Shown here: positions 42,551 through 50,993 of the stretch, piece by piece | Layout of the letters: each line of letters opens with the position of its first letter | Position numbering within the stretch: position 1 is the stretch's first letter | Origin: Lachnospiraceae bacterium UBA7050 | Lineage (GTDB): Bacteria > Bacillota > Clostridia > Lachnospirales > Lachnospiraceae | Assembly (NCBI GenBank): GCA_002493905.1 | Contig: DLAJ01000007.1 | Location: forward strand, 65,936-129,935 | Direction: 5' to 3' | DNA length: 64,000 bases | Position numbers and translations under genes: made by a program | The notes under the pieces: model-generated | Seen by the model: only the letters and a program-made list of their open reading frames with translations | Databases searched by the model: none | Told to the model about the DNA's origin: nothing

Positions 42551-44188
42551 TGTTTCGTATCTTTCTGCCAGTTCTTTTAGCTTTTCCGCGATCCGCACTG
42601 CGCCATGCCCGTCCACAAGCTCTTTCATTCGTTTTGCAAGGTTTTGCCGTCCGGATTCCGTATACAAACCTCTTAATGCCGCTTCCAGCTTCTTTTCCGC
42701 CTCCGCGCGAAAACTGTCCGACCGGAAGTCCCCAAGGTTCACAGCCCCCGTCCTGCGCGCAAACGCTTCCGCGCCCATGCGCTGATTATCCGCAATGTAA
42801 TATACAATCCCCGGCAGTCCTGACGCGCAAAGTTCATAGAGTGTGCTGCCCGCCGCCGTAACCGCAAGATCACAGCGCCGCATGACATCCGATAAGTCGC
42901 TGCAGCCTTCCATTAATTCAACCCTTTTTTCCCGCTCTGCGTATGCACGCAGCACCTCTTTTTCTTCTGCATACGGTCCTACGACCACCAAAATCTCTGC
43001 ATCCGGCAGCTGCTTCGTAAGCAGACGTGCAAAAAACAGGCCGGCGCCGAGTGGATCTGAGCCTCCCGTCAGCACGAGCACCTTCCCGATGCGCTCCCTC
43101 ACAAAAGCCCCGGTTCTTAAAAAAGACGGTCTCACCGGTGCATAGGAAGGACCGAGCAGATCAAAACTGCCATCCGTTTTGCTGCTATGTTCCGACTCTT
43201 CTCCATCTTCCGGCTGCTCTGCATAAAGATTATAATTGATCCGGACATCTACAGAAAATTCGTGTTCTGCGAGATCATCCATCCACACAACCGGATGTCC
43301 GCTTCCCCTCAGCGCATTCACATACGGCTCTGTCAGAAAATAGCTGTCCATCACGACCGGCGCACACCCCCTTAAGACCGGTAGCAGCTTTGGAAGCTCT
43401 GAGTTCATGTCCCGATAATCCGTATTCAAGACTCTGCACGGATATCCCCGCTCAAGCGCCATGGCTTCAGCACCCTCATCCGCCGCCACAAACACCGCCT
43501 GCAGTCCCTTCTCCCTGCAGGCATCTGCAATCGTAAAACAGCGCATCAAATGTCCGATACCCGTCTCCCCGCCGCCGTCAGCCCTAAAGTACAGAATGTT
43601 CTCCCGTGTCAGATCTGCGTAAAAACGACAAACAGGCTGACCTGCAGCAGTCTCATCCTCCGCCCGCTCATATCCCGCCCGCTCAAAGCAGCGCACCGAT
43701 GCAGTGTTCTCCGCCTTCACTTCCCCGTATATTTTCACACAGTCCGGACATTCCGCTATCATCCATGTTTTCGCAAGCCCAAGGAGAATCGTTCCGTATC
43801 CGTGCCCGCGGTATGCAGGCGCAATGCTATAGCTGATCCGGTATGCCCCGCTTTCCTCATCCCTTTTGAGCCGCAGGACACCTGCCGGATATGCCGCAGT
43901 CAGCGTCTGCCCGTAATCCGTACACTCCGCATTTTCCGCTGCTGCCACAGTTTGCGTGCCTGCCCCGCGCTCCCCCGCCATTCTTTCCTGTCTCCCGTCG
44001 GATACCATCAGAACCCAGTGGCGGCACGTCTCATCAGCCTGCGTACGTGCAAACCATGCCGCGTGCTCTTCCCATGTAATCGGCGCCTGAGAGAACGACT
44101 CCCTGCGCGTCTCCTCATCATTCGCCCACTCAAACAGCAATTCTCTGTCCGCTTCCTCCACAGCCCTCAGGTAGTATCTGCCGCTCAT
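42548..44188 (-). CDS. pseG: PseH-PseG fusion: sugar N-acetyltransferase plus UDP-sugar hydrolase of pseudaminic acid synthesis
   Basis: A 546-residue two-domain protein. Residues 1-195 are a GNAT domain (ISYSIAPAYRGHGYG at about 118-132; NTASVRCFERAGYE) corresponding to PseH, which acetylates the 4-amino group. Residues 196-546 are PseG, the UDP-sugar hydrolase that releases 2,4-diacetamido-2,4,6-trideoxy-altrose. FRADGGGETGIGHLMRC holds the conserved GH motif, and GGSDPLGAG and TAAGSTLYELCASGLP the GT-B-like C-terminal half. Two low-complexity stretches (about 64-100 and 340-360) expand loops. The enzymes catalyse successive steps, so fusion could channel the intermediate. The start overlaps the pseI stop as TGATG. 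Confidence 0.9.
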   Translation of the reverse strand: MSGRYYLRAVEEADRELLFEWANDEETRRESFSQAPITWEEHAAWFARTQADETCRHWVLMVSDGRQERMAGERGAGTQTVAAAENAECTDYGQTLTAAYPAGVLRLKRDEESGAYRISYSIAPAYRGHGYGTILLGLAKTWMIAECPDCVKIYGEVKAENTASVRCFERAGYERAEDETAAGQPVCRFYADLTRENILYFRADGGGETGIGHLMRCFTIADACREKGLQAVFVAADEGAEAMALERGYPCRVLNTDYRDMNSELPKLLPVLRGCAPVVMDSYFLTEPYVNALRGSGHPVVWMDDLAEHEFSVDVRINYNLYAEQPEDGEESEHSSKTDGSFDLLGPSYAPVRPSFLRTGAFVRERIGKVLVLTGGSDPLGAGLFFARLLTKQLPDAEILVVVGPYAEEKEVLRAYAEREKRVELMEGCSDLSDVMRRCDLAVTAAGSTLYELCASGLPGIVYYIADNQRMGAEAFARRTGAVNLGDFRSDSFRAEAEKKLEAALRGLYTESGRQNLAKRMKELVDGHGAVRIAEKLKELAERYET

Positions 44189-45276
44189 CAGATTTTTGCC
44201 GCCTCCCTGCCGCCTTCAATATGCTTCCATGCAAGAGGCTCACCGCGGCTGATGTCACACGCCGCGCGCCTGCCGAGCACACAATTGTAATATTTAGGTT
44301 CCAGACCATCCGACGGGCGGATGCTGCGGATATTCTGCTCCGTGAACACTTCACCTTCATGAATATCCTCAACAACAAAAATACTCCGCCGGAATTTCAG
44401 GTTTCCCTTTTCCTGTTCCGCAGGACCATAAAATACATTCCCGACCGCCGCCTGTGCCGCGCGCACATCGCGCACCATCTGCGCGAACTCCTCCGGCGTC
44501 ATGGAAAAGGAAGCGTCCGGATTTTTTATTTCCCGGCCAAGGCAGAAATGCTTTTCAATGATACTCCCGCCAAGTGCGACCGACGTCGCCGCGCTTAAAG
44601 ACCCCATCGAATGGTCTGAGAGCCCGACTACGGTATGAAAGCGCTCTTTCATATCCGCGATCGTTTTAAGATTCATCTGCTCCGGGTTCGCCGGATATGC
44701 GCTTGAACATTTTAAGAGTGCGAGCTGATGGTTTCCAGTCTCATATATGGTTTGCACTGCTTCTTCTATTTCTTTGATTTTCCCCATGCCAGTTGACATA
44801 ATAATTGGTTTCTGTCTGGAAGCAATATAAGCAAGCAGCGGCAGGTCAATCATCTCAAAGGAAGCAATCTTATAGAATGTGATTCCCATTTCCTCTAGAA
44901 AATCAACCGACGTTTTATCAAACGGCGTAGAAAGGAAATGGATGCCCGTCTTCTCCGCTTCCTCTTTTAAGAGAGGCTGCCATTCCCATGGTGTATATGC
45001 CTTTCCATATAATCCGTACAGATTTTCTCCGGACCATGTGCCGTCCCCGATCTGAAAATAAGGCTTGTCACAGTCAATCGTCAGCGTATCCGGCGTATAA
45101 GTCTGAATCTTAATGCAGTCCGCGCCTGCTTCCTTCGCTGCATGAATGATCTCCTTCGCGCGCTCTAAGCTTCCCGCATGGTTTGCCGACATCTCCGCAA
45201 TGATATATGCAGGATATCCTTCACCGATCACGCGGTTTTGCACAGTTATTGTCGAAGTCCGCTCTTGTGCTGTCAT
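44188..45276 (-). CDS. pseI: Pseudaminic acid synthase
   Basis: A 362-residue NeuB-family enzyme. YIIAEMSANHAGSLERAKEII, CIKIQTYTPDTLTID, HFLSTPFD, VGLSDHSMG and SIIEKHFCLG mark the barrel active site. The C-terminal SAF domain (RRSIFVVEDIHEGEVF to the end) is present, unlike in the homologue at 8752. DCIKIQTY and EMSANH are typical of PseI rather than sialic acid synthases. It condenses PEP with the product of PseG to pseudaminic acid. An AAAGGAGGAAACT site precedes the ATG at 45276. It is coupled to the downstream fusion gene. Confidence 0.93.
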   Translation of the reverse strand: MTAQERTSTITVQNRVIGEGYPAYIIAEMSANHAGSLERAKEIIHAAKEAGADCIKIQTYTPDTLTIDCDKPYFQIGDGTWSGENLYGLYGKAYTPWEWQPLLKEEAEKTGIHFLSTPFDKTSVDFLEEMGITFYKIASFEMIDLPLLAYIASRQKPIIMSTGMGKIKEIEEAVQTIYETGNHQLALLKCSSAYPANPEQMNLKTIADMKERFHTVVGLSDHSMGSLSAATSVALGGSIIEKHFCLGREIKNPDASFSMTPEEFAQMVRDVRAAQAAVGNVFYGPAEQEKGNLKFRRSIFVVEDIHEGEVFTEQNIRSIRPSDGLEPKYYNCVLGRRAACDISRGEPLAWKHIEGGREAAKI

Positions 45277-45371
45277 AGTTTCCTCCTTTGCGCGCTGCCC
45301 TGCGCCTGTCTGCATCCTTTCCTTCAAAACGCTCTGCCGCCAGTCCTGAACGCTTTTCAGCCTGACTGCCC

Positions 45372-46064
45372 TTAAAGGTTCTCATGAAGCAGCCGGTATT
45401 TCAATTCCGCGATCTTCCAATCCTCTTCCGTATCAATATCCTGCACGGTAAGCTCATCCTGAAGATAAGGCATTGTATGCGTCATCACCATCGTCCGCTG
45501 CTTTAAGAACGAAGCCACACGAATACAATAAAACTGTCCGCAGTCATGATATTGCGGTTCTAAATCCTGAGAACGCATCTTCATGCTTTCAGGATCGGAC
45601 GGAACAAGAAAACCGTTTCTCATCACGACGCTCCGCTGCGGCGGAAACGAAAACTTCACAACCGGCATCACGCCGTCGGCATCCCCGCTAAGAAGAATTT
45701 CCATCGCTCCCTTTAATGCGTCCACGGTCAAAAAAGGCGCCGTCGGATAGATCACACATGCTGTTTCATAATAGATACCGCACTTCGCATATTCATCCAA
45801 TACCTCCGACACGACATCCGCTGTCGCCGCATAATCATTCGATGTCCGCTCGCTGCGGTAAAACGGCACCTGCGCGCCGTACTCTTTGGCAATCTGCGCG
45901 ATCTCCTCATCATCTGTAGACACCATAACGGAGTCAAATAAGCCGCTGGATAGAGCAGCCTCTATGGAATACGTCATGATCGGTTTTCCCAAAAACGGTT
46001 TGATGTTTTTACGCGGGATCCTTTTACTGCCGCCGCGCGCGGTAATGATTGCAATGGATGACAT
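45372..46064 (-). CDS. pseF: CMP-pseudaminic acid synthetase (cytidylyltransferase)
   Basis: A 230-residue nucleotidyltransferase. IAIITARGGSKRIPRKNIK is the CTP-binding opening of the NeuA/PseF family. GKPIMTYSIEAAL, VMVSTDDEEIAQIA and CVIYPTAPFL follow, and the C-terminus YLQDELTVQDIDTEEDWKIAE is typical of PseF. It activates pseudaminic acid with CTP in the cytoplasm. AGGAGGAAATCAA precedes the ATG at 46064, ruling out the longer frame. It is the only CMP-sugar synthetase in the window. Confidence 0.93.
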   Translation of the reverse strand: MSSIAIITARGGSKRIPRKNIKPFLGKPIMTYSIEAALSSGLFDSVMVSTDDEEIAQIAKEYGAQVPFYRSERTSNDYAATADVVSEVLDEYAKCGIYYETACVIYPTAPFLTVDALKGAMEILLSGDADGVMPVVKFSFPPQRSVVMRNGFLVPSDPESMKMRSQDLEPQYHDCGQFYCIRVASFLKQRTMVMTHTMPYLQDELTVQDIDTEEDWKIAELKYRLLHENL

Positions 46065-46092
46065 TTGATTTCCTCCTGTGAACGGATGCCTG

Positions 46093-47304
46093 CTATATTC
46101 TGTAATGCTCCACAACTTTTCTGACCGCATGGATGACATCCTCCACGTCTCCGTCCGTCATCGCATAATAAAGCGGCAGACTGAGAATCTCCTCATACAG
46201 CTTTTCCGCATTCGGGCAGAGACCCTTATGGTACCCTAGTTTTTCATAATAAGGATGATAATATACGGGAATATAATGCACATTACAGCAGATATTCTCC
46301 GCCGCAAGCGCATCAAAAATCTGCTTTCTGTCCGCACTCAGGCACTCAGGCCGGATGCGCAGGATATACAGATGCCTCGTTGTATCAGATTCCGGGATTT
46401 CTTTCTGCACAAACAATTCCGGCATTGCCAAAAACGCTTCGTTATAGCGTGCTACAATTTCTTTCCTTCTTTTTTGAAATACCGGAAGCTTGTCAAGCTG
46501 GCTGATAATCAGCGCTGCCTGAATATCTGTCATACGGTAGTTAAATCCAAGCCCGATCTGCTCATAATACCATGCTCCGTGAGGCTCACGCTCCAAAAGG
46601 TCCGGCTGTCTCGTAATGCCATGCGCACGCAGCAGAACCAGCTGCTCATACAGCTCCCCGGAATTCGTTAAAACGGCACCGCCCTCTCCGCCCGTCACTG
46701 TCTTAACCGGATGAAAACTAAAGGTTGTCATATCGGCGATACTGCCGACGCTGCGCCCTTTATAGCGCGTTCCGATCGAATGCGCGCCATCCTCGATCAG
46801 ATAAACCCTTTTTCCGCTGCGCGCGCCAAAACTCTCACAGATTTCCAGCAGTTCATCCAGCTCGACTGCCTGCCCCGTATAATCCACCGCGACAACTGCT
46901 CTTGTATCGCCTGACATATGCATCTCCACGCTTTTCGGCGAAATATTATAGGTTTCGGGATTAATATCTGCAAACACCGGCCTTGCGCCGCAGTAAAGCG
47001 CGCAGTTTGCAGATGCTGCAAATGTAATCGGCGTTGTGATGACCTCATCCCCCTTGTGCACGCCCGCCGCCATGCACGCAAGATGGAGCGCGGCTGTCCC
47101 GCTGCTGCACGCTACTGCGTACTGCGCACCCGTAAGTGCACAGAGGCGCTGCTCCAATTCCACGATCTTCGGGCCGCATGTTAGATCCTGATACCGAAGC
47201 ACCTGTGCAACTGCCTCCACGTCCGCCTCATCAATATACTGATGTCCATAATAAAGTTTTGTTTCTCTGACCGGCGTTCCGCCGTCGGCTGCCAGCTTCT
47301 CCAT
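46093..47304 (-). CDS. pseC: UDP-4-amino-4,6-dideoxy-N-acetyl-altrosamine transaminase
   Basis: A 403-residue DegT/DnrJ-family aminotransferase. YYGHQYIDEADVEAVAQVL and LTCGPKIVELEQ open the protein, VACSSGTAALHLA is the PLP site, and TFSFHPVKTVTGGEGGAVLTN holds the catalytic Lys, the pattern of PseC. It aminates C4 of the 4-keto-altrose product of PseB. GGGAGG lies eight bases before the ATG at 47304. The segment around residue 160 (SFGARSGKRVYLIEDGAH) is slightly longer than usual. It is 29 bases from pseF downstream and 126 bases from pseB upstream. Confidence 0.93.
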   Translation of the reverse strand: MEKLAADGGTPVRETKLYYGHQYIDEADVEAVAQVLRYQDLTCGPKIVELEQRLCALTGAQYAVACSSGTAALHLACMAAGVHKGDEVITTPITFAASANCALYCGARPVFADINPETYNISPKSVEMHMSGDTRAVVAVDYTGQAVELDELLEICESFGARSGKRVYLIEDGAHSIGTRYKGRSVGSIADMTTFSFHPVKTVTGGEGGAVLTNSGELYEQLVLLRAHGITRQPDLLEREPHGAWYYEQIGLGFNYRMTDIQAALIISQLDKLPVFQKRRKEIVARYNEAFLAMPELFVQKEIPESDTTRHLYILRIRPECLSADRKQIFDALAAENICCNVHYIPVYYHPYYEKLGYHKGLCPNAEKLYEEILSLPLYYAMTDGDVEDVIHAVRKVVEHYRI

Positions 47305-47333
47305 AACCGCATCCTCCCGTTTCCTATGTTTTG

Positions 47334-47422
47334 TTTTATTCAACCGGCCTCATATGCACAAAATGCCTGATAAAGCCACAAAGACATTCCAAGCAGGAAT
47401 GCCTTCGTCAAATTGAATAAAA
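47334..47422. repeat. 10-bp perfect inverted repeat in the pseB-pseC gap
   Basis: TTTTATTCAA (47334-47343) and TTGAATAAAA (47413-47422) are perfect inverted copies framing 69 bases. Inside, CATTCC and GGAATG (47385-47401) form a second hairpin with a five-base loop. The arms end in T or A runs on both strands, so the structure could act as an attenuator or processing site in the transcript. Confidence 0.5.
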
Positions 47423-47430
47423 ACCATACT

Positions 47431-48438
47431 TTATTTTTCCAACTCCACATCCTTCAGGCGCTCTCTGATCTGTTCTACCGAAAGCCATTCGCTGTTATTG
47501 CCCGAAGTGTAGGAAAAGCCTTCTTCCACCTTTTTCCCCGTCGGTTCCACCTGCTGTCTTGAATTGAATTTTGTCTGCGGATATACGATAAAATGCTTGT
47601 CATACTCATAAGTGGTCGCCGAATCCTCGACCGTTACCATAATTTCATGGAGCTTTTCACCCGGATAGATACCGATCTCCTTCGTTTTAGAGCCCGGCAG
47701 CATTGCCTCCGCCAAGTCCGTAATCTTGAACGACGGAATCTTGCTGATAAACGTTTCGCCGCCTCTCGCCTCCGCAAGCGCCTTGATCACAAGCTCAACG
47801 CCTTCCGTCAGGCTGATCCAGAAGCGGGTCATCCGGTAATCGGTGATCGTCAGCTCGGTAATCCCCTTTTTGATCATCTCATAAAATTTCGGGATCACAG
47901 AGCCGCGGCTGCCCGCCACATTTCCATAACGCACAATGGAAAAGGCGATGTCTCTTGTTCCCGCATAAGCATTCGCCGCAATAAAGAGCTTGTCCGAAAC
48001 GAGCTTTGTCCCGCCGTAGAGGTTGACCGGATTCACAGCCTTATCCGTTGAAAGTGCAATGACTCTGCTCACATTCGTATTCAAAGCCGCCTCAATCACG
48101 TTCATCGCACCGTTGATATTGGTCTTGATCGCTTCGTTCGGGTTATATTCACATGCCGGCACCTGTTTTAACGCCGCTGCGTGAATGACATAATCCACGC
48201 CCTGAAACGCACGTTCCATTCGCTGCAGATCCCTGACATCGCCAATAAAATAACGTATTTTTTCGCGATACTGCGCAAACTCCTGATCCATCACCCATTG
48301 TTTGAACTCATCACGCGAATAAATAATGATTTTTTTCGGCTGATAATGCGTGAGTACATACTTTGTAAAACATTTACCGAAAGAACCCGTTCCTCCCGTG
48401 ATCAAAATTGTCTTGCCATCAATGATATTGTTCGCCAT
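47431..48438 (-). CDS. pseB: UDP-N-acetylglucosamine 4,6-dehydratase (5-inverting)
   Basis: A 335-residue soluble SDR enzyme. ILITGGTGSFGKCFTKYVL is the NADP site, HAAALKQVPACEYNP the substrate region, STDKAVNPVNLYGGTK the catalytic Tyr-Lys, and YGNVAGSRGSVIPKF the later block shared by PseB/FlaA1. Unlike the protein at 31752 it has no membrane part and retains the catalytic Tyr. It performs the first step of pseudaminic acid synthesis. AGAGGGAAAT lies before the ATG at 48438, and a promoter candidate lies about 150 bases upstream. Confidence 0.93.
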   Translation of the reverse strand: MANNIIDGKTILITGGTGSFGKCFTKYVLTHYQPKKIIIYSRDEFKQWVMDQEFAQYREKIRYFIGDVRDLQRMERAFQGVDYVIHAAALKQVPACEYNPNEAIKTNINGAMNVIEAALNTNVSRVIALSTDKAVNPVNLYGGTKLVSDKLFIAANAYAGTRDIAFSIVRYGNVAGSRGSVIPKFYEMIKKGITELTITDYRMTRFWISLTEGVELVIKALAEARGGETFISKIPSFKITDLAEAMLPGSKTKEIGIYPGEKLHEIMVTVEDSATTYEYDKHFIVYPQTKFNSRQQVEPTGKKVEEGFSYTSGNNSEWLSVEQIRERLKDVELEK

Positions 48439-48505
48439 ATTTCCCTCTCATCCCGCCATCCCCGGCGGACCGCCTCCAAATTTTATTGTGCTTTCCTAAG
48501 CTCCA

Positions 48506-48520
48506 TGGAACTCCGTTCCA
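48506..48520. promoter_or_regulatory. Palindrome in the pseB leader
   Basis: TGGAAC-TCC-GTTCCA (plus strand) is a perfect six-base-pair hairpin with a three-base loop. It is located between the promoter candidate and the pseB start. A second small GGCGG-A-CCGCC hairpin (48465-48475) lies nearer the ribosome site. Confidence 0.4.
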
Positions 48521-48587
48521 CCCAGCCTGACACTCTGAATGAAGTCTTCTACAGTATTACCAATGCCTGCCAAAATATACCAGTCAG

Positions 48588-48616
48588 ATTTTATCATGAT
48601 TTGGAAAAAAATACAA
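48588..48616 (-). promoter_or_regulatory. Candidate sigma-A promoter for the pse genes
   Basis: On the minus strand TTGTAT (48611-48616), a 17-base spacer with a T run, then TAAAAT (48588-48593) preceded by TGA as an extended -10. It sits at the start of the 188-base gap between the acyltransferase gene and pseB and would give a leader of about 140 bases. Confidence 0.6.
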
Positions 48617-48626
48617 CCTGCGCGCC

Positions 48627-49709
48627 TTACTTTTTGGAGAGTGCGCCAGTCAGACAATCTTCCAGTTTTTCGCAGCCTTTACGCACTCCGCACAACCGGA
48701 AAAACCATGCACGCGCGGCGTCAATGATTGTACAGGCAGCATAGACAGCAGCAGCGGCGCCAATAACGGCAGGCAGCAGAATATATATCGGCTCGTCCGC
48801 CAATGAAGCAAAGCGTCCTTCCAATAAATATGTCCACACAAGCGGATGGGCATGAATCAGATACACGCTGAAGGAAAGCGGCGCACAGACACCTGCCGCC
48901 TTCTGAAGCCTCTTCGGCACCCGCATTCCCGCAAATACAGATAAAAGCGACATCCCTGCAAGCAGCATTGTCGGCGAGGTATATTGAAGCAGATTCGGCA
49001 GCGGTATCCCTGCTCCGCAGGCTTCCGCCTCCCAGATTCCCCATGTGATCAGCACACACAGGATGTAAAGAGAAAACGCATATCCGGTTTTCTTCAGAAA
49101 CGGAATGCCGTATTTCTTCATGTACGCGCCGATCAGGTACAGTGCCGTCAGCCACCACAGGCTGTAGCCGTTCGACATCTGAAAAATATCGCTCACAAAC
49201 AACGCCGGAAGCACCGAGAACAAAAGAATGATACTCACGATCAGATTGCGGAACTGTTCTTTTGTCAAATGTGCAGTCAGACACTGCAGGGCGGGCATAA
49301 ACAGCATCAGTCCGAAATATGCCGTATAATACCAATACTGCCCCGTCATGGCCGGAAACAATGCATTTTTGACAAGAGAGACACTGAAAATTCCCGGCAC
49401 CGCAATACAAAATCCAGCCGTGATCAGTATTGTATAAAACCACACGCGCGCCTGCGTTTCCAGCATACGTGCATAACGGAAATGTCCGTCCGCCCCGGCA
49501 TAACCGGAAATCAATGCGTAACAGTTGGTCGCCATGTATGCGCAGGTCTCAAGCAGATACGCCGCCGCATATCCCGCCTGGCGCGGCTCTCTGGCTGCTT
49601 CTCCCAGTATCCCCCCCTGCCCCAGAATATGCAGCACAATAACCATCAGCATGGAGATCATACGAAGAAGCTCCACACCCATATTCCGTTCTTTTTTTTC
49701 TGTTTCCAT
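48627..49709 (-). CDS. Membrane O-acyltransferase (acyltransferase family 3)
   Basis: A 360-residue protein with about ten hydrophobic segments. ERNMGVELLRMISMLMVIVLH carries the conserved Arg and the catalytic-type His of acyltransferase family 3 (OafA/WecH-like). Such proteins add O-acetyl or related acyl groups to sugars at the membrane. The start at 49709 (METEKK) fits the usual short cytoplasmic lead; ATG 49727 is an alternative. It lies just upstream of the pse genes, so an O-acetylated repeat unit is likely, but which sugar is modified cannot be told. Confidence 0.85.
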   Translation of the reverse strand: METEKKERNMGVELLRMISMLMVIVLHILGQGGILGEAAREPRQAGYAAAYLLETCAYMATNCYALISGYAGADGHFRYARMLETQARVWFYTILITAGFCIAVPGIFSVSLVKNALFPAMTGQYWYYTAYFGLMLFMPALQCLTAHLTKEQFRNLIVSIILLFSVLPALFVSDIFQMSNGYSLWWLTALYLIGAYMKKYGIPFLKKTGYAFSLYILCVLITWGIWEAEACGAGIPLPNLLQYTSPTMLLAGMSLLSVFAGMRVPKRLQKAAGVCAPLSFSVYLIHAHPLVWTYLLEGRFASLADEPIYILLPAVIGAAAAVYAACTIIDAARAWFFRLCGVRKGCEKLEDCLTGALSKK

Positions 49710-49817
49710 ATGAGTCTGCATCCGCATTCCCTCGTCATTCTTCCGTCATTTTCCGCACGTTTCCACAACGCGCTTCCTGCCTGCTTCATCCGCCTTTTGA
49801 ACCGCTTCCCTTTTATG

Positions 49818-49925
49818 CGGCTCCCTCTTCCTTTCAGGGGCTCCCTGCCCTTTCAGGCGCTCCCTCTTCCTTTCAGGGACTCCCTGCCCTTTCAGGCGGC
49901 CCCTTTTCCTTTCAAGCGGCTCCTG
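49818..49925. repeat. 19/20-bp alternating tandem repeat across the stop of a GT2 gene
   Basis: Consecutive units start at about 49818, 49838, 49857, 49877 and 49896 on the plus strand and end in CCTTTCAG. Units with CTCCCTCTTCCTTTCAG (20 bp) alternate with CTCCCTGCCCTTTCAG (19 bp), giving a 39-bp higher-order repeat. The TGA stop of the GT2 gene (49892-49894) is the TGA within one CTGAAAGG unit on the coding strand. The array fills most of the gap to the acyltransferase gene. Confidence 0.85.
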
Positions 49926-50932
49926 CAGTGCCGGTAAGTGCGCAGCGCCTTGTCATAGAGCGCATACCATACAGGATGTTTCATATGCAGACCGATCATT
50001 TTTTTCTGCTCTGCATCATACATTTCCTCATAATACGGATTCTCCCTGAAATGCGGGAAATATGCGTTCATGCCGTCCCTCAGTTCTTTGAGGAAACGGA
50101 CGGACGGAACGCGGATTCCCGCCATATAAGAAAACAGCGTATTCACATAATAAAGCTGCGTAAACCGCGCCTCCAGCTCCGCGTGGTACGGCTCATAAAA
50201 TCCTTCCTTTTTACAGCCGTCCACAAGCATAACAGCCGTCTTCATACGCTCATAACACCGTTCTTTTGTGATGCAGTGCACGGTGGACGCTTCATGCTGA
50301 TAGTAATAATACAGCGGCTCGTCCACCAGTTCAAAATGAGTGAAATGCAGCATCCAGAGCGGTCCCGCACAATTATCCTCATAAAAAATATGTTCAGGGA
50401 ACCGGAGATGATACCGGTCGATCACACTCTTTTTGTAAATCTTGATCACCATGCTGCCCGGCATCAGCATCCATTTGCGGTACTGCTTTTCACCGAGAAC
50501 TCCCGTATGCTCCGGCGTATGGTTCACAATGAGCTTCCCCGGCTTCATGCTGTGCTCAGACGTCAGCTGATACTGGCAGCCGACCGTATCAGCCCCGGTC
50601 TCCTGTGCACGCCGGAGCAGTTTCTCATACATATCCGGGGAAATCCAGTCATCCGAATCAATAAAGCCAACCCACTCTCCGCGCGCAAGCTCAATCCCGA
50701 TATTGCGCGCGCCGCCCTGCCTTTTATTTTCACGAGAGCGGACTGCCCGCACTTTACCGGGATAATTCTTCTCATACTGTTCCAAAATTTCAAAGGAATT
50801 GTCCGGTGACGCATCATCCACCGCAATGATCTCATAATCAGAAATCGTCTGCGCCAGAAGAGAATCCATACAGTATTGTAATTTCCCATCTCCCGCCATT
50901 TGATAGACGGGCACGATAATACTTAGTACCAC
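49892..50932 (-). CDS. GT2 family glycosyltransferase
   Basis: A GT-A enzyme of 346 residues. LSIIVPVYQMAGDGKLQYCMD, IIAVDDASPDNS, GGARNIGIELARGEWVGFIDSDD form the nucleotide-sugar domain, with the DSDD metal site. The helical C-terminal part (about 230-346) is typical of GT2 capsule enzymes. I prefer the GTG at 50932, with AGGTGG eight bases upstream and the conserved strand starting at residue 2; GTG 50944 is possible. The last codons (RLKGKG) lie inside the tandem repeat at 49818-49925, so the C-terminus may vary between strains. Confidence 0.85.
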   Translation of the reverse strand: MVLSIIVPVYQMAGDGKLQYCMDSLLAQTISDYEIIAVDDASPDNSFEILEQYEKNYPGKVRAVRSRENKRQGGARNIGIELARGEWVGFIDSDDWISPDMYEKLLRRAQETGADTVGCQYQLTSEHSMKPGKLIVNHTPEHTGVLGEKQYRKWMLMPGSMVIKIYKKSVIDRYHLRFPEHIFYEDNCAGPLWMLHFTHFELVDEPLYYYYQHEASTVHCITKERCYERMKTAVMLVDGCKKEGFYEPYHAELEARFTQLYYVNTLFSYMAGIRVPSVRFLKELRDGMNAYFPHFRENPYYEEMYDAEQKKMIGLHMKHPVWYALYDKALRTYRHCRSRLKGKGAA

Positions 50933-50993
50933 AGCGTTTACCACCTCATCGTTTCCATCCGCGCTTTACCCGCTGCCGGATTCCTGTCCGCAG

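Noticed and set aside
47350..47427. Small minus-strand reading frame of 25 codons (MVFIQFDEGIPAW...) in the pseB-pseC gap
   Set aside because: It has only a weak, distant GGA upstream, lies inside the inverted repeat, and shows no recognisable pattern. Too short to support without conservation.
49818..49925. CRISPR array at the 19/20-bp repeats
   Set aside because: Units are directly adjacent without spacers and no cas genes are present.
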